Shown here in pieces: positions 33,801 to 44,755 of a stretch of DNA of 64,000 nucleotides (within the stretch, counting starts at the first letter, position 1; each line of letters begins with the position of its first letter). The translations under genes and the position numbers were made by a program. Source of the stretch: Chondrosia reniformis (taxonomy: Eukaryota; Porifera; Demospongiae; Chondrillida; Chondrillidae); the NCBI GenBank assembly GCA_947172415.1, contig OX359192.1:5024501-5088500 (forward strand), read 5' to 3'. The notes under the pieces are model-generated. The model had not been told where the DNA came from, made no database searches, and worked only from the letters and a program-made list of their open reading frames with translations.

Positions 33801-35831
33801 TGTTCATAGCTGTCAATACTGTGTCTATATACATTACTTTCTGTCTGATGAAACCCACATATGCAAAATTATGTAGTACTCTTACCTCTTTGGGACCATG
33901 CTCCTCGAAAAAGTGCCCCTATTCCTATGTGCTTGCTGTGTTTGCATTGGTTGTGATGGTGTCTTACAGTGTAACCTTTTTATCCAATAGCTTTGTTCTC
34001 TATGAGTTCTCAGTGGCTCTTTATCTGAATCAGGTCCTCTTAGTTGTATTCTTTCTATACTACAGACATCTCTGTGTGACCCATGCTAGCAATAGCAGGA
34101 ACAAAAGAGTGTCACAAGTAAATTTTTTTCTCATTTTGGTTTTCATGATTTTGATAATTGCAAGACTTTCTAAGTTATTTAGGGTTTGTCGGGACTTGCA
34201 GGTTGACTGCAAGTTGACCCATTTTACTCTCTCCCTCCCAGCAGCCATGGAGATGATTGGTTTCTTTGGAAAGTGTGTTAGGTTCCTTAGTTCTTCTCTT
34301 TGTGTTCTGTGTGTACCATTCTGTTCAATTTGGTGGGTCTGGAAGAATTCACTGGTAAATTTGATGTCATCTTTCCAAAAGACCTTCCTCTTTTTAATTC
34401 ATCCTTTTGTTTCTGGATTAGTAGTAGTGCATTGGTCATTACAGAGCTATGAAACCTATGCCAGTGTTAGGTTGTCTCATTTTCAGCATGTAGCAGCAGC
34501 TAGATTAGTATATTGGTTATCACTGGTTTGTATTGCTTGGAACATTTTAGCAATTTTGAGAATAAGAGGGAATAATCATAGCAATAGGCTGGCGGCTGGA
34601 GATGATGTTAACAAAACTTCAATTATTTTTGTTTCCTGGCTCCTGGTTGTGTTGGCAGTATGGCAGATGCTAGCTATGATACTTAATGATGCCTTGGCTT
34701 TAGGAGGATTTCTGATGCTCGCTCACATAGCCTTGTATACAATCCTGACGGCTCTTGTCTGGAAAATGGAAGAAGGTACACATTTATATATGTAAGCGTA
34801 TTAAGTGCACTCTCTCCAGTTTTAGTTTCCTAGAGGCTTTTTAATTATTACTGAGTAGGCATAGCATGTAGGAAGATGTTATTCATGGTCCTAATAGCCT
34901 GGTTCCTATATTGCACAGATTTATTGATTTAATTTATAGATGTAGGATTGGATCCATCTGTATGGTTCACTGCTGTTTGCTGGGTAGTTATGACAACAAT
35001 GTACTTTCATGGAACAGGCCACGAACCAACTGTACCAAGCATTCGCTTTGAGGCAGCTTTCGTTGGCATGCATGGAGAAGTAGAAAGTTTTATAATTGCA
35101 GGATTATTAGTGGGTTTTAATACTCTAGGATCTCAAGTGAGTTATTAATGTGACTACTTATATATATGTACAGTATAACATATACTGGGATCCAATTTCT
35201 GATATTTTCATTTTTATGTATGACTACATGTATGTATACTAAATGTCTGTAGGTCTTTCATGCCCTTTCCATCCCTCTATTGGTGCTCTGGTCACATAGT
35301 CCTGGAAAAACATCAGAGAATGTTACTCGGAGGAGACTCATGAAGTTTACTTTACAATTAGCATCTTGTTATTCACTAAAGGTTAGAATTGGTATCAAAG
35401 TATACATACTTCTAGATTAATTCCATATTTTGCTTCTCACATGCAACATAAGAATGTCATGTATATTTTGAGTGGTTACTTTTAGCCAAATGTACGTAGA
35501 GACACTATTAGACAATTTCTCATTGTGTTTGTCTAGATAATAAACCTGCAATTCAGTTACGAAATATGGCTTTTAGGATGATCATTAAAAGGGACCTATA
35601 GGCTATATAGACAGACAATTATTCTGATATATGTAATTACCAAAGCTTTCTTTGCTTGACAATCGCTTCCTGTATACATGCATTTCATAGGTCTTTTTCA
35701 GTCTGGTGGCAGCTTCAATACACAGAAGACATCTGATGGTGTGGACAGTCTTTGCTCCACGATTCCTTTTTGAAGCTGTATTTTTTGGATTATCTCAAAC
35801 TTTTGTTCTAGTTGTTTATAGCATCACATAA
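30845..35831 (+). CDS. PIGO: PIGO, GPI ethanolamine phosphate transferase 3
   Basis: Exons: 30845-31620, 32905-34775, 34940-35136, 35253-35381 and 35691-35831, all GT-AG and frame-consistent. They give about 1037 residues against about 1090 in vertebrates. It adds ethanolamine phosphate to the third mannose of the GPI precursor in the ER membrane, the bridge later joined to protein. An N-terminal membrane segment precedes the lumenal phosphodiesterase domain: [10 protein letters not shown] with the nucleophile region, [27 protein letters not shown], and [14 protein letters not shown] with metal ligands. The C-terminal half is a chain of membrane helices, and exon 3 holds [20 protein letters not shown]. 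The gene looks intact. It lies beside Ig genes with GPI-type tails, probably coincidentally. Confidence 0.96.
31621..32904. other. PIGO: PIGO intron 1
   Basis: AT-rich, with a GC-richer island at about 32265-32390 (GGTGGGGCCCACTCCCC) that differs in composition and may be a small insertion. No coding exon is required or seen, since exons 1 and 2 join in frame across it. Confidence 0.5.
34812..34890 (+). mobile_element. 3' fragment of family H repeat in PIGO intron 2
   Basis: CCAGTTTTAGTTTCCTAGAG and GAGTAGGCATAGCATGTAGG match the 3' block of the 43.8 kb copy. The hammerhead part is absent. Confidence 0.55.
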
Positions 35832-36103
35832 CATACTTCATCATTCATTTATAAATTATAATATATTTACTGTACCGATTTCATGTGAAATGTTGAAACC
35901 TCTATATTTTATATAATATTACAGACATAAAATCCTCTACATGGCAATGAAACAATTAATTCATTTCAGCAACTCTATATACGTATATGACAGAGTCTAT
36001 TCATATATGTATGCACAGCTGTTGGAACTACGTAAAATGTTTTCTTCTACAACTACAGAAGTTTCACTTTATAAATTTGCATGCTATGCAATTATGTACA
36101 TAA
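35832..36103. other. convergent gap between PIGO and Ig-E
   Basis: 272 bp between the two stop codons, AT-rich, holding both 3' UTRs. No other feature was seen. Confidence 0.5.
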
Positions 36104-39100
36104 TTAGACATAATAGTCATCTGTTTGGTTATCCTTTTCACCATATGGACCACTGGGTGCAGGTTTTGGGATGACATTGTATGCTGGGTTAATTTCCATC
36201 AAAATATCAGCATTCTATATCAGGCAAAAAGAATGAAAAAATGATTGCTGCAGAGGAAAATGCAGTGTATATATGTAAGGTTTAATTAATCATGATATAT
36301 AGAAATCATATATAGTATGCTGAAATCTGAATCTAGCAACAGTTCAATTAGCACTTCCTAAGTAACTATATAATAGGGCCTTAAATGAACATAACAATTT
36401 AGTCAGGAATGAAATTATAGAGTCTGACATCACTTTTAATATTCATAGTATCAAGCACATCAATTGGTTATCCCAGCACAATAATATAAAGCCAATAATA
36501 CGGATGTACGTACGTGTATAAGACTTTGAACAAAAAGCAGAGAAGATGGGTTGCAAACTCCCAAATTTCTCAAGTCTTTTGGTTCAAGTTCGAAATCTTT
36601 CTCAGCTTTTATAGGGGACATTTAATGAAACTTAAGCAATAGTGAGTATATATATATACTTAAATACGGCCTCAACCAATTGCAAGGCATGTATATAGAA
36701 TAGGTGTCATTTGTTGGTGTTGGGCATGCTTGTGTATAGAATTTTAGGTAATATGTCAGGAATTAGTAGGATGCAAGTTTTTAAATCCTGCTAAAGCTGT
36801 TGGTAAATTGATATGTTAACTGATGCACATTACTTCCTACTCAAACCATATTTTGTGTATACCATGCATTCCTGATATGTGCATATATAGATTACACTCA
36901 TTATTGTAACAAAAAACTTACATAATGCTACATGTAACTTAACACAATGTTACATATAACTTACATAATTACATACGTAATAATTAGCATTTGTACATTA
37001 CAACTGTTGATAGATATAGAGTATTTATCTTTTTTTCGCCATGTTAACTACTGTGTTTGTGTATATTATGTGTACAGGCTACCCCCTGCAAAGGGGATAA
37101 AGCCCATGGGTGATTGATTGATTGATTGAAAAACTTACATAAGTGGATTTAGGGCGTTCTGGCTGTCGAAGTACCCCACTCTGAGTTTGAGTACTTCAAC
37201 AGCTGTACTTCAAACTTTTGGTACTAGCAAACATATCACCAAACCATATCTCATACCTTTCTATATTACATAACTATAGCTAAGCATGGTCCCTTACAAA
37301 TTCCTATCCCAAATGACATTGTTATCAATGCTATATAGAAGCATTACTGGGCCGACCTCAATATATATATATATATATATGCTTCAGAGGCAGAGCTACG
37401 TATATATATATATATAATTTACACTAAATGTACAAGAATCTATGCAGCTTTATTACATTAGAAGTAAAAAACTAACTTGTGCAATATTTCATTGCAAGGG
37501 TAATCTATAGGTGGCAGATATTGTATATATATATAGGCATTCAAGAAGAAAGACATACTGTGTATATATATTGTATAATAGCTTATTGGGTAGAAACAAG
37601 AAACGTCAAGATCTACTGAATAGTAATTAAGTAAAGAAGAGTTGTGTCACTACTGAAACTAAACTTTCATTCATGCAATTATTAGCAATTCATCTGAGGT
37701 GATGCTTTGCTCCTAAGTATATACATCTCACCTTCCACATATGCATACATTGGATATATATATAGCAAGACACACATATAGGATATAGGATTCATAAAAA
37801 ACCAAAAAGACAAAGATTCCCAGGGTCACTGATGAAGGGTTGAATTCCCAGAAACAGTGCTGTCTGGCCCAGTGAAGCAGAAAAAGAAAAAGGAGACTCC
37901 TGTATCTTCATCCAAAGATCTCTCCAGATTTTGTTCCCTATATAGGCTTTTTAAATATTACAGCGTATAGGCATATATATAGCATTTAGGAAAATGGTGC
38001 CGGTGCATTATATATAGATAATTATTCATATATACTTCCTGCTTGTATATGCACCCATGAATACAGACAAGTGGTGCATGTATTTGCTTATACACTATTA
38101 TTTATATCTGTAAGCTTTAGTTAAATGTAAATGGCAAACTACATGGCAATTCCCAGATTATATTAATTGTTTTTATGTACATAATTATAACCTAAAGGAC
38201 TAAATCCACTGTTTATAATCACCATCTCAATAGAAGATACAGAGGAATAGGATTGAAGCAATGTACAAGAGATTGATAACAACTAGTAAACCATGGGCAA
38301 TGGATATATAAGAGATTGATAACAACCAGAGAAGGTTTCAAGTAAACCATGGCTGGATTGAGTGAGATTATAGATTATGACTGGGATGCATTTGATGCTC
38401 ATATATGAATATATATACCATGTATACTACTAATTTATTTTTGTGAGCACTTACATCAAATTCTCTTTCTTCTTTAACATCTAAAATATGAATTCCAAAT
38501 GTAAGACCTAATCAATATTCTGTACTATACACTATAGTACTGTAACTTAAACTATTTTAACTGAAATGAGATATATATAAAAGAATCGAAAGAAGCCATG
38601 CATGTACATGATATACATGTATGTATAAATAGATAAAGTATTCTCTTAAACCCACGAGTGTATATATATGCGTATAACCATTATGTCTCAGAATTCAGAA
38701 ACTTATTTTTTGTAGCTTTTAAGGGGAATATTAAAAGAGTTTATAATACATCATTGTAATTACGTATATACTGGAATTTACTCACTCTGTTTATTTGCTC
38801 TTTGACTCTTTCTTTTCCTTTTTGTAACTACTAGACATAGGATAAGAAGGATGACCAGAGGAATTATTAGCACTGTAAGGAGCGGAAGTAACTGATAATT
38901 TACAGCACCATTTGGAACTGGTAAAAATGTAGAGTAGTTTCCATGTGTTGATGACCATGTGGATGTGGTTGGTACTTTGCTAATATCTCCTTGGATCACC
39001 AAACCTATGAATTAAGGACTATATGTATGTAAGTATGTATGCACATACATATATATAAGTTAGAGATTAATTCATATTCATTTCAGAACTTATGTAGGTA

Positions 39101-40369
39101 TAAAATCTACCCAATCTTAACACAGTTGTTTATCAGGGTCCAATATTCCACTTATTTACAGAAATATACAATTAACAAACAGTTCTTCATGAAAATATAC
39201 ACAATTGTAATTGAGAGATCACTAATTACTATATATATAATTCAAGGACTGTACAAAAAGTTATTATATACATATGAATTTGTTTCTCTTATATGTTATA
39301 TGTACCTTCAAATGTGAATATTGCTGAGGCCATAACTTGAGGTTCACTCTGCAATCTAACAAGACATCTGAAATTGCCTGTATTGTTAACTTCAAGTTTC
39401 CTGACATAGGTGACTGTTAGTGTAGCCTTGTTGCTACTAGCATTAGAAAGTACTTCATTATTGGGCCCAAGAAACTCAATGGTGTAAAGGTCATTGCGAC
39501 AAGATTCTATAATACAGGTGACAGTCACCAGCTCTCCTACATTCAATCCATTAATATTTATTGCAGAATCACCAACAAGACTTACTACTAAAGGCTTTAT
39601 AATTTCTGAGTCTATAAAAGAAGAACAAACATACGTATATATGTATACTCATAGATATGCATATAAACATATATACCTGAGGAAGCTGAAATTACAAAGG
39701 TTTCAGATAAAATATTTGAAGGTGCCTTGAAAGCTAAGCATTTATATATGCCTAGGTGCTCTGTCCCAAGAGGTGTAAATTCTAAAGTGGCTTTCATGGT
39801 ATCGTTAATACTGGTAAAGTTCTCTGTCTGCAAAAAACATGAGAGTTGAGCTATATATAATAATTATATTGCCCACATATACATATATATTCTTACTTAG
39901 AGAGTACTGCTGTACTCTCTGATAATATACATATTGGGATGGAAAGACTAGAATAATTCCAACAATGCCCCATATACCCAATTGGGCAGAGTGCAGCTGG
40001 CCTATATACAGATATTATAAAGGATATTAAACACTACATATAGATTTTGCCCTGAGCTAGAGACTGCAATTTATACTGTCATAATAACAGGCAGGGGTAA
40101 TATCCAGAGTTCATTGATGATGGATATCAATGCTTTAAGATCGGCTTTAGATCTTAAAGTTCCCCTAAACTTACACTAGCCCTTCTGATGTCCGAGTTCA
40201 TAAATGCATTTCCACTGCCCAGTCTCCATTTTAATTCATCAGCCCCCAAAGCTGTACAGCTGACCGTATAGTCACACCCTACCCTTGCATTTAAAATATC
40301 TGTTGGTCGTTCGATGAATATGATTTGGGCATCAGATACTTCTATAGGTAAAAGTAACAAAAATATCAT
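36104..40369 (-). CDS. Ig-E: immunoglobulin-superfamily transmembrane receptor with NPxY cytoplasmic tail
   Basis: Exons on the minus strand: 40341-40175, 39827-39677, 39611-39306, 39004-38786, 38480-38455 and 36214-36104. Ig domain 1 has VGCDYTVSC, ELKWRLGSG and GIYKC. Ig domain 2 has VTCIIESC and GNFRC. Exon 39004-38786 gives a Ser/Thr stem, the helix LLPLLTVLIIPLVILLILCL and a basic stop-transfer TKRKRKSQR. A 26 bp mini-exon and the last exon supply the tail, with NPAYNVIPKP and a C-terminal DDYYV. The first Ig exon is 167 bp, exactly as in Ig-C, so a separate signal-peptide exon probably lies upstream and was not found. The alternative is an in-frame start at 40369 (MIFLLLLPIEVSDAQ). Reading on from 38786 instead of splicing would stop at once and give a short-tail form. 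Confidence 0.8.
37075..37135 (+). mobile_element. short LINE 3' end with TGAT tail
   Basis: GGCTACCCCCTGCAAAGGGG is followed by (TGAT)n. A minus-strand relative lies at about 19068-19135. It sits in the last intron of Ig-E. Confidence 0.5.
37800..38010 (+). mobile_element. family H short repeat with hammerhead-ribozyme-like core, copy 2
   Basis: It shares its whole order with the 43.75-43.99 kb copy: CTGATGA/GAAAC block, AAGGAGACTCCTGTATCTTC, CTATATAGGC and CATTTAGGAAAATGGTGC. The unit is about 210 bp with no protein frame. It lies in the last intron of Ig-E. Confidence 0.75.
37823..37870 (+). ncRNA. candidate type I hammerhead ribozyme
   Basis: Core box CTGATGA is at 37829-37835 and GAAAC at 37851-37855, with cleavage triplet GTC at 37862-37864. 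Stem I: GGGTCA (37823-37828) pairs with TGGCCC (37865-37870) over six pairs, one G-T wobble. Stem II: GGG (37837-37839) with CCC (37847-37849). Stem III: A54-T63 and C55-G62 with a six-base loop. The pair next to the core in stem II is A-A instead of the usual G-C, so activity is uncertain. Confidence 0.65.
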
Positions 40370-41384
40370 TCTACAAATTTAATGTACATAGTAAGCCTAG
40401 TAATAAGCCTTATGAGTACATAAACATTTTAATGGCAACAAACATCACCAAATCATACTGGATTATAATGAAGGAACTTACTGGATACATATTAAATAAA
40501 TTATATAATAATGTCCCTAATAATTTGCCATGCACTCCCTTTTTTTCAAGCAAGGCATATATGCATGTATGTATGTACTAATCATGTACATAACGTTATT
40601 GTGGAATATATATATATCTATATTCATGGTCGTTGATCGTACCATTTATAAATGGTTAAAAACATTTTGGCTTGCAACTATATATATATAACTAGTATAC
40701 TCTGTAACAGAAGAGAATTGTAGCGGAAGTATAGCTTTGATGGCAAATTCTAATTTTCCTGTAAGTGGGTTATACTGATGTACAGAATCATAATATATAA
40801 AAAATGCCAATTTGAAAGAAGTATTATGCATGTAGCTAGGAATCACAAGGCAGGCAGCTGTCCCGAACTACCCCATGCAGGTGACTGAAAATGTTAACCT
40901 TTTGGTTAGGGTAATACTAAGCCCTTTTAATCCTATTTTTAGGGAGCACATTTATGCAAAAGGGTTGCATATCCCCAGTACCCAGGGGAAAATTCCACGA
41001 AATCTATAGTCTGTAATTACAAATACTTAAGATCTACGTATATATCCTGAACTACTATTATACCGGGTATCTAAAGGATATATATAAAGGAGAATCTATA
41101 TACACCTACTTGCTATATGGTGTAGGATGTCCAAGCTCAATATTGCAATTAAAAAGAGCTCCATTTCATTCTCATTTAAAATTTCTATTACTAATGCTTG
41201 TGACAGAGTATATATATATAGTCTATGTGAGTCAATTAAGAATATTTTTGGATGTGGGTAGGCTGAGAGTGTCACAAAATATGGAAATACATAAAGATGC
41301 CGCCAATAGATTTGTAGGAAACCATGCAAAGAGAAATGTATGGAATTTGGCAGGAGATCCTATATATATATATATATATATAAT

Positions 41385-42345
41385 ACAATCAAGTACTACA
41401 CAGTGCAAGTTACAAAAATTTACATGGATGCAAGTGACTCCCAAGATAATCACACTGAGGTATATAATATAATACGGATGCAAATGACTCCCAAAATAAT
41501 CACAATCAGGTATATTAAACGCTACAAGACTTTAGCCACACTGAAATTCTCAACTGCTGCATACAGAGTAGTAGTCTCTACAGATCATATAAGGTTAAAC
41601 GCATGGCCTTCTAATTACCTTTTCACACCTTAGTATAGACTGAAGATGATGCATCTGCATGCCATTATCAGCAAAAATTCCAGTCTCAGGCAGGGGGTCT
41701 CAGCCAATAATCACCGCAGATTTGACTTGCCTTGAGTGTGAGCTAGGAGTACCGTTGGTTGCTTGCATGCATTCACATAAACAACAGGGTGAGAGACAAT
41801 TTGGTAACTTGCACACAAGGGACATAAAGGCTGGGGCCTTTAATTTATTTCATGAACAATGTCATTTCTGACATCATGACATCACATACGTATATAAAGG
41901 CCTTGGCCTTTTATGTCCCTTGTGTACAAGTTACAAAATGGTCTCTAACCCTGTTGATTATGTGAATGCATGCGACCAACCGTCGGTGTTCTTAGCTCCC
42001 TCACAAGACAAATCAAATCTGCTGTGGTTATTAGCTGAGACCCCTTTAATACTGGAGCCTTTGTTGATATATGGCATGCAGATGCATCATCTTCAGTCTA
42101 TACTAAGGTGTGAAAAGGTAATTGGTAGGCCATGTGTTCTACCTTGCAATTGGATGATCTGTATCAACTACTACTCTCTATGCAGTAGTTGAGGATTTCA
42201 AAGCCTGCAACAGTACTAGTGTGACTAAAGTCTTGTACTGTTTAAAATACTGATTATCCTAGGGGTCACTTGGATCTCTTTAAATTTGTAACTTGCACTG
42301 CATGTGTAGCTAGTTATTGATTGTAATTTTAATATTGTATAGTCA
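41385..42345. mobile_element. ~1 kb fold-back element
   Basis: Left-arm text (CAAGTGACTCCCAAGATAAT, CACCTTAGTATAGACTGAAG, ACAAGGGACATAAAGGC) returns inverted on the right (ATTATCCTAGGGGTCACTTG, CTTCAGTCTATACTAAGGTG, TTTATGTCCCTTGTGTACAA). The centre is near 41870. The left arm has a local duplication around 41425-41515, and just outside the right arm a ~65 bp segment is tandemly repeated (42280-42410). Frames of 70-120 codons crossing it have no recognisable product. Confidence 0.75.
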
Positions 42346-43199
42346 CTTGGCCCTCTTAAATTTGTAACTTGTACTGTGTAGTACTTAATTGATTGTAATT
42401 TTAATATTGCCAGTAACTTTCACTGTGTAGTTTATATATATATATATATAAGATGGGTCATGGCAGGTGTTAAGTGACCAGGTTGGTGGCTTTAAAAGTA
42501 TGATTCTCTGTTTGCAGTTTCCAACTTTTGGCATTGTTGGGTATATGGCTAGTGTCTCAATTAAATGTTGACATCCAAACTTATGTAGCCTTTGTTGCAT
42601 TATGGTAGTTTTATTGACTCGAATCAGTGGTTCTTAACTAGTATATATAGATTAAGCTTGAATAGAACTGTACATTCCTGCTTGTCATCATCAATCATGA
42701 GGCACTTAGTGTTACAAAGTTCTCAGTGGAAACTGGCTAACACAAACAAACTTTATTACATTTGGTATAACAAGAACTACTGTTAATGAGAACTAAAAGC
42801 ATGGCACCCAGGAGTACTTGTTAACCAGTTTTCACTGTATATATATATGAATATTCTACACTTAATTGTGTGTTTTTAACTATTATAGAAATGACTTAAA
42901 GTTTATAAAAAATTTTTATAGAAAAATGGTTAAAATTAAATAAAAAATCGGACAGTGTGAATTAGGTCAATAAGAACAAATTTAAATTTAATTACTGATT
43001 GCTGTGAAAGTGATTATATACTATACAATAAATATGTTGATCAACTTTGATTTAAATGTGTAATATATAGCAAATGTGCCTCAGATATATAGGCACAATA
43101 AAATGTACTCCTCCTATCAGCAAATTAAAGTTAACATTGAGACTTTAATTGAATAAATATTAAAACCTTTCACTACATATATTTTAAAGATCAGTTCTT

Positions 43200-43536
43200 A
43201 TAACTTTGCATGCATTTAGATAGTAATATTCCTAATACCCCAGCCTATGGTGTCTTTATTTCACAACTAATTAGGTATTCCAGAATATGTAGTGACTTCT
43301 CCAGTTTTCAGGCTAAAAGTTTGCAGTTATGCAATAGGCTTATTAAGCAGGGTTACAAATACTTTAAGCTAAAATCAACCTTTAAAACCTTCCTATCCCG
43401 GCAGCCTCTAGTTAGAATCAAGTATAAGCAAAAAGTAGCTAGTATGCTTAAGGACTGTCTTGTGTTACCCCATATTGTGTTACCCCACCTCCAAAGAAAT
43501 GTTACTACTAGAAGACCTAAGGGTAGACTTACGTAA
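43200..43536 (+). mobile_element. C-terminal fragment of a retroelement reverse transcriptase
   Basis: The frame reads LDSNIPNTPAYGVFISQLIR, YSRICSDF and LIKQGYKYFKLKSTFKTFL. This is the conserved C-terminal signature of a retroelement family widespread in aquatic animals. No catalytic domain lies upstream, so it is a 5'-truncated copy. It stops about 200 bp before the hammerhead-bearing repeat, which could be part of the same 3' end or a separate insertion. Confidence 0.65.
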
Positions 43537-43739
43537 TATGTCCTACTTTTGTCTATAGTTATGCTGAGTCTGTTTTACCTGTACAAGCAAGTTTACTAAT
43601 AGATTTATAATTAATTCATAAAAGTTAATTGGACCTACATTCCTTTCATAAAATTAAATTTCATCATGTGTCTTAGTTAACACCTTATTTAACTTTTGGC
43701 GCCAAAATAGTGTATATAAGGCCCCTAGATTTAGCATAG

Positions 43740-44130
43740 AGAGCCAAGGATTCACAGAAGATCAAGATAAAGAAAAAGACAAAGACTCCCAGGATCACTG
43801 ATGAAGGGTGGAATTCCCAGAAACGGCTGTCTGACCCAGTGGAGAAGAAGATGAAAGAAGGGAAAAGAAGGAAGAAAAGACTCCTGTATCTTCATCTAAA
43901 GCTCTCTTTAGGTTTAGTTCCCCTATAGGCTCTTTTTACAGAATAGGCATATAGCATGTAGGAAAATGGTATCTTAGATTTTTATGTAATTAGTAAATAT
44001 AACTAGTACTAGTAAATACAAGTAGTACACAAAACTAGTGCATACAACTAAAGGTTTAGTTCCCCTATAGGCTCTTTTTACAGAATAGGCATATAGCATG
44101 TAGGAAAATGGTATCTTAGATTTTTCATGT
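43740..44130 (+). mobile_element. family H short repeat with hammerhead-like core, copy 1, partly duplicated
   Basis: The unit runs from about 43740 to 43985. A block of ~75 bp (TTTAGTTCCCCTATAGGC through ATGTAGGAAAATGGTATC) occurs at 43911-43983 and again at 44051-44123, nearly identical. That partial tandem structure resembles the head-to-tail arrays of small ribozyme-bearing retroelements (retrozymes). No protein is encoded. Confidence 0.75.
43791..43838 (+). ncRNA. candidate type I hammerhead ribozyme
   Basis: CTGATGA is at 43798-43804 and GAAAC at 43820-43824; the cleavage triplet is GTC at 43829-43831. Stem I: GGATCA (43792-43797) with TGACCC (43832-43837), five pairs and one A-C mismatch. 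Stem II: GGG (43806-43808) with CCC (43816-43818) and a seven-base loop. Stem III: A823-T830 and C824-G829 with a four-base loop. As in the 37.8 kb copy, the innermost stem II pair is A-A. Confidence 0.65.
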
Positions 44131-44394
44131 TTACTGTAATACTGGTTCTTCAAGTACATACCTGGTAAATTAAGTGATAAGAAAAAGTGTAATTCATACA
44201 AGCATGCTGTATTCCCCCAGTTCTCCCCCCGATCCGGATCCATTCTTCCTTGTAGCAATTCAAATATACTCATTTGTATATCAGCCAATGTGCATGATGT
44301 AGCTCTTGATGTCTGATATAGTCTGCCTTTGGTGGTGGATAATTCTGCATATCTGCATATCATAGGACCATCTTATAAGAGTCACAGTCAGTAC

Positions 44395-44475
44395 ATGGAT
44401 CCCATGAAGACTTTTAAAAGACGATGACCGAAATGTTGACTTGAGTTACAGTCACTCCTGTTACCCGAGGAACAA
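44395..44475 (+). mobile_element. Penelope-type terminal fragment
   Basis: ATGAAGACTTTTAAAAGACG and GACCGAAATGTTGACTTGAG have the order of a Penelope-element terminal repeat with a decayed hammerhead core (TGAAGA and CGAAATGTT). No coding part lies beside it. Confidence 0.45.
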
Positions 44476-44569
44476 CCTTTAGAGAACTAAAAACAACATT
44501 GTAAAACACTATTATTTCAGATTGAGAAAACATTTACTGATCCATGGCCATGCACTAACAAACTAATCT

Positions 44570-44755
44570 GTGGATCTGTCTGGCCTCTTGGTGCTTTTGT
44601 GGATCTTTCCCCATCTCCTGATGCCGATCTGCATCTGGATCTTTCCCCATCTCCTGATGCCGATTTGGATCTTTTCCCATCTCTTGATGCCAATCTGGAT
44701 CTTTCTCCATCTCCTGATGGTGATCTGGATCTTTCCCCATCTCCTGATTTATATA
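44570..44755. repeat. 30 bp minisatellite, about six copies, open in several frames
   Basis: Units of GATCTTTCCCCATCTCCTGA plus TGCCGATCTG. The 30 bp period keeps frame, so it reads as a DLSPSPDAD repeat on the plus strand and a HQEMGKDPD repeat on the minus strand. The flanks have no clear exon, signal or splice context, so coding is unproven. Confidence 0.85.

Noticed and set aside
36104..36214. An ITIM in the Ig-E tail
   Set aside because: The residue two before Tyr is Pro (NPAYNVI), not the I/V/L/S of an ITIM; NPxY fits better.
40170..40369. Taking the in-frame ATG at 40369 as the certain start of Ig-E
   Set aside because: The 167 bp exon size and the acceptor at 40343-40342 match Ig-C exactly, so a missing upstream signal-peptide exon is more likely; both options are kept.
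41110..41633. Frames of 97-120 codons with IYIYIY runs
   Set aside because: They read through TA microsatellites and a fold-back element arm; no domain was seen.
43974..44363. 129-codon minus-strand frame as a gene
   Set aside because: Part overlaps the family H repeat; the charged upstream part has no recognisable domain, and the donor near 44162 has no partner exon.
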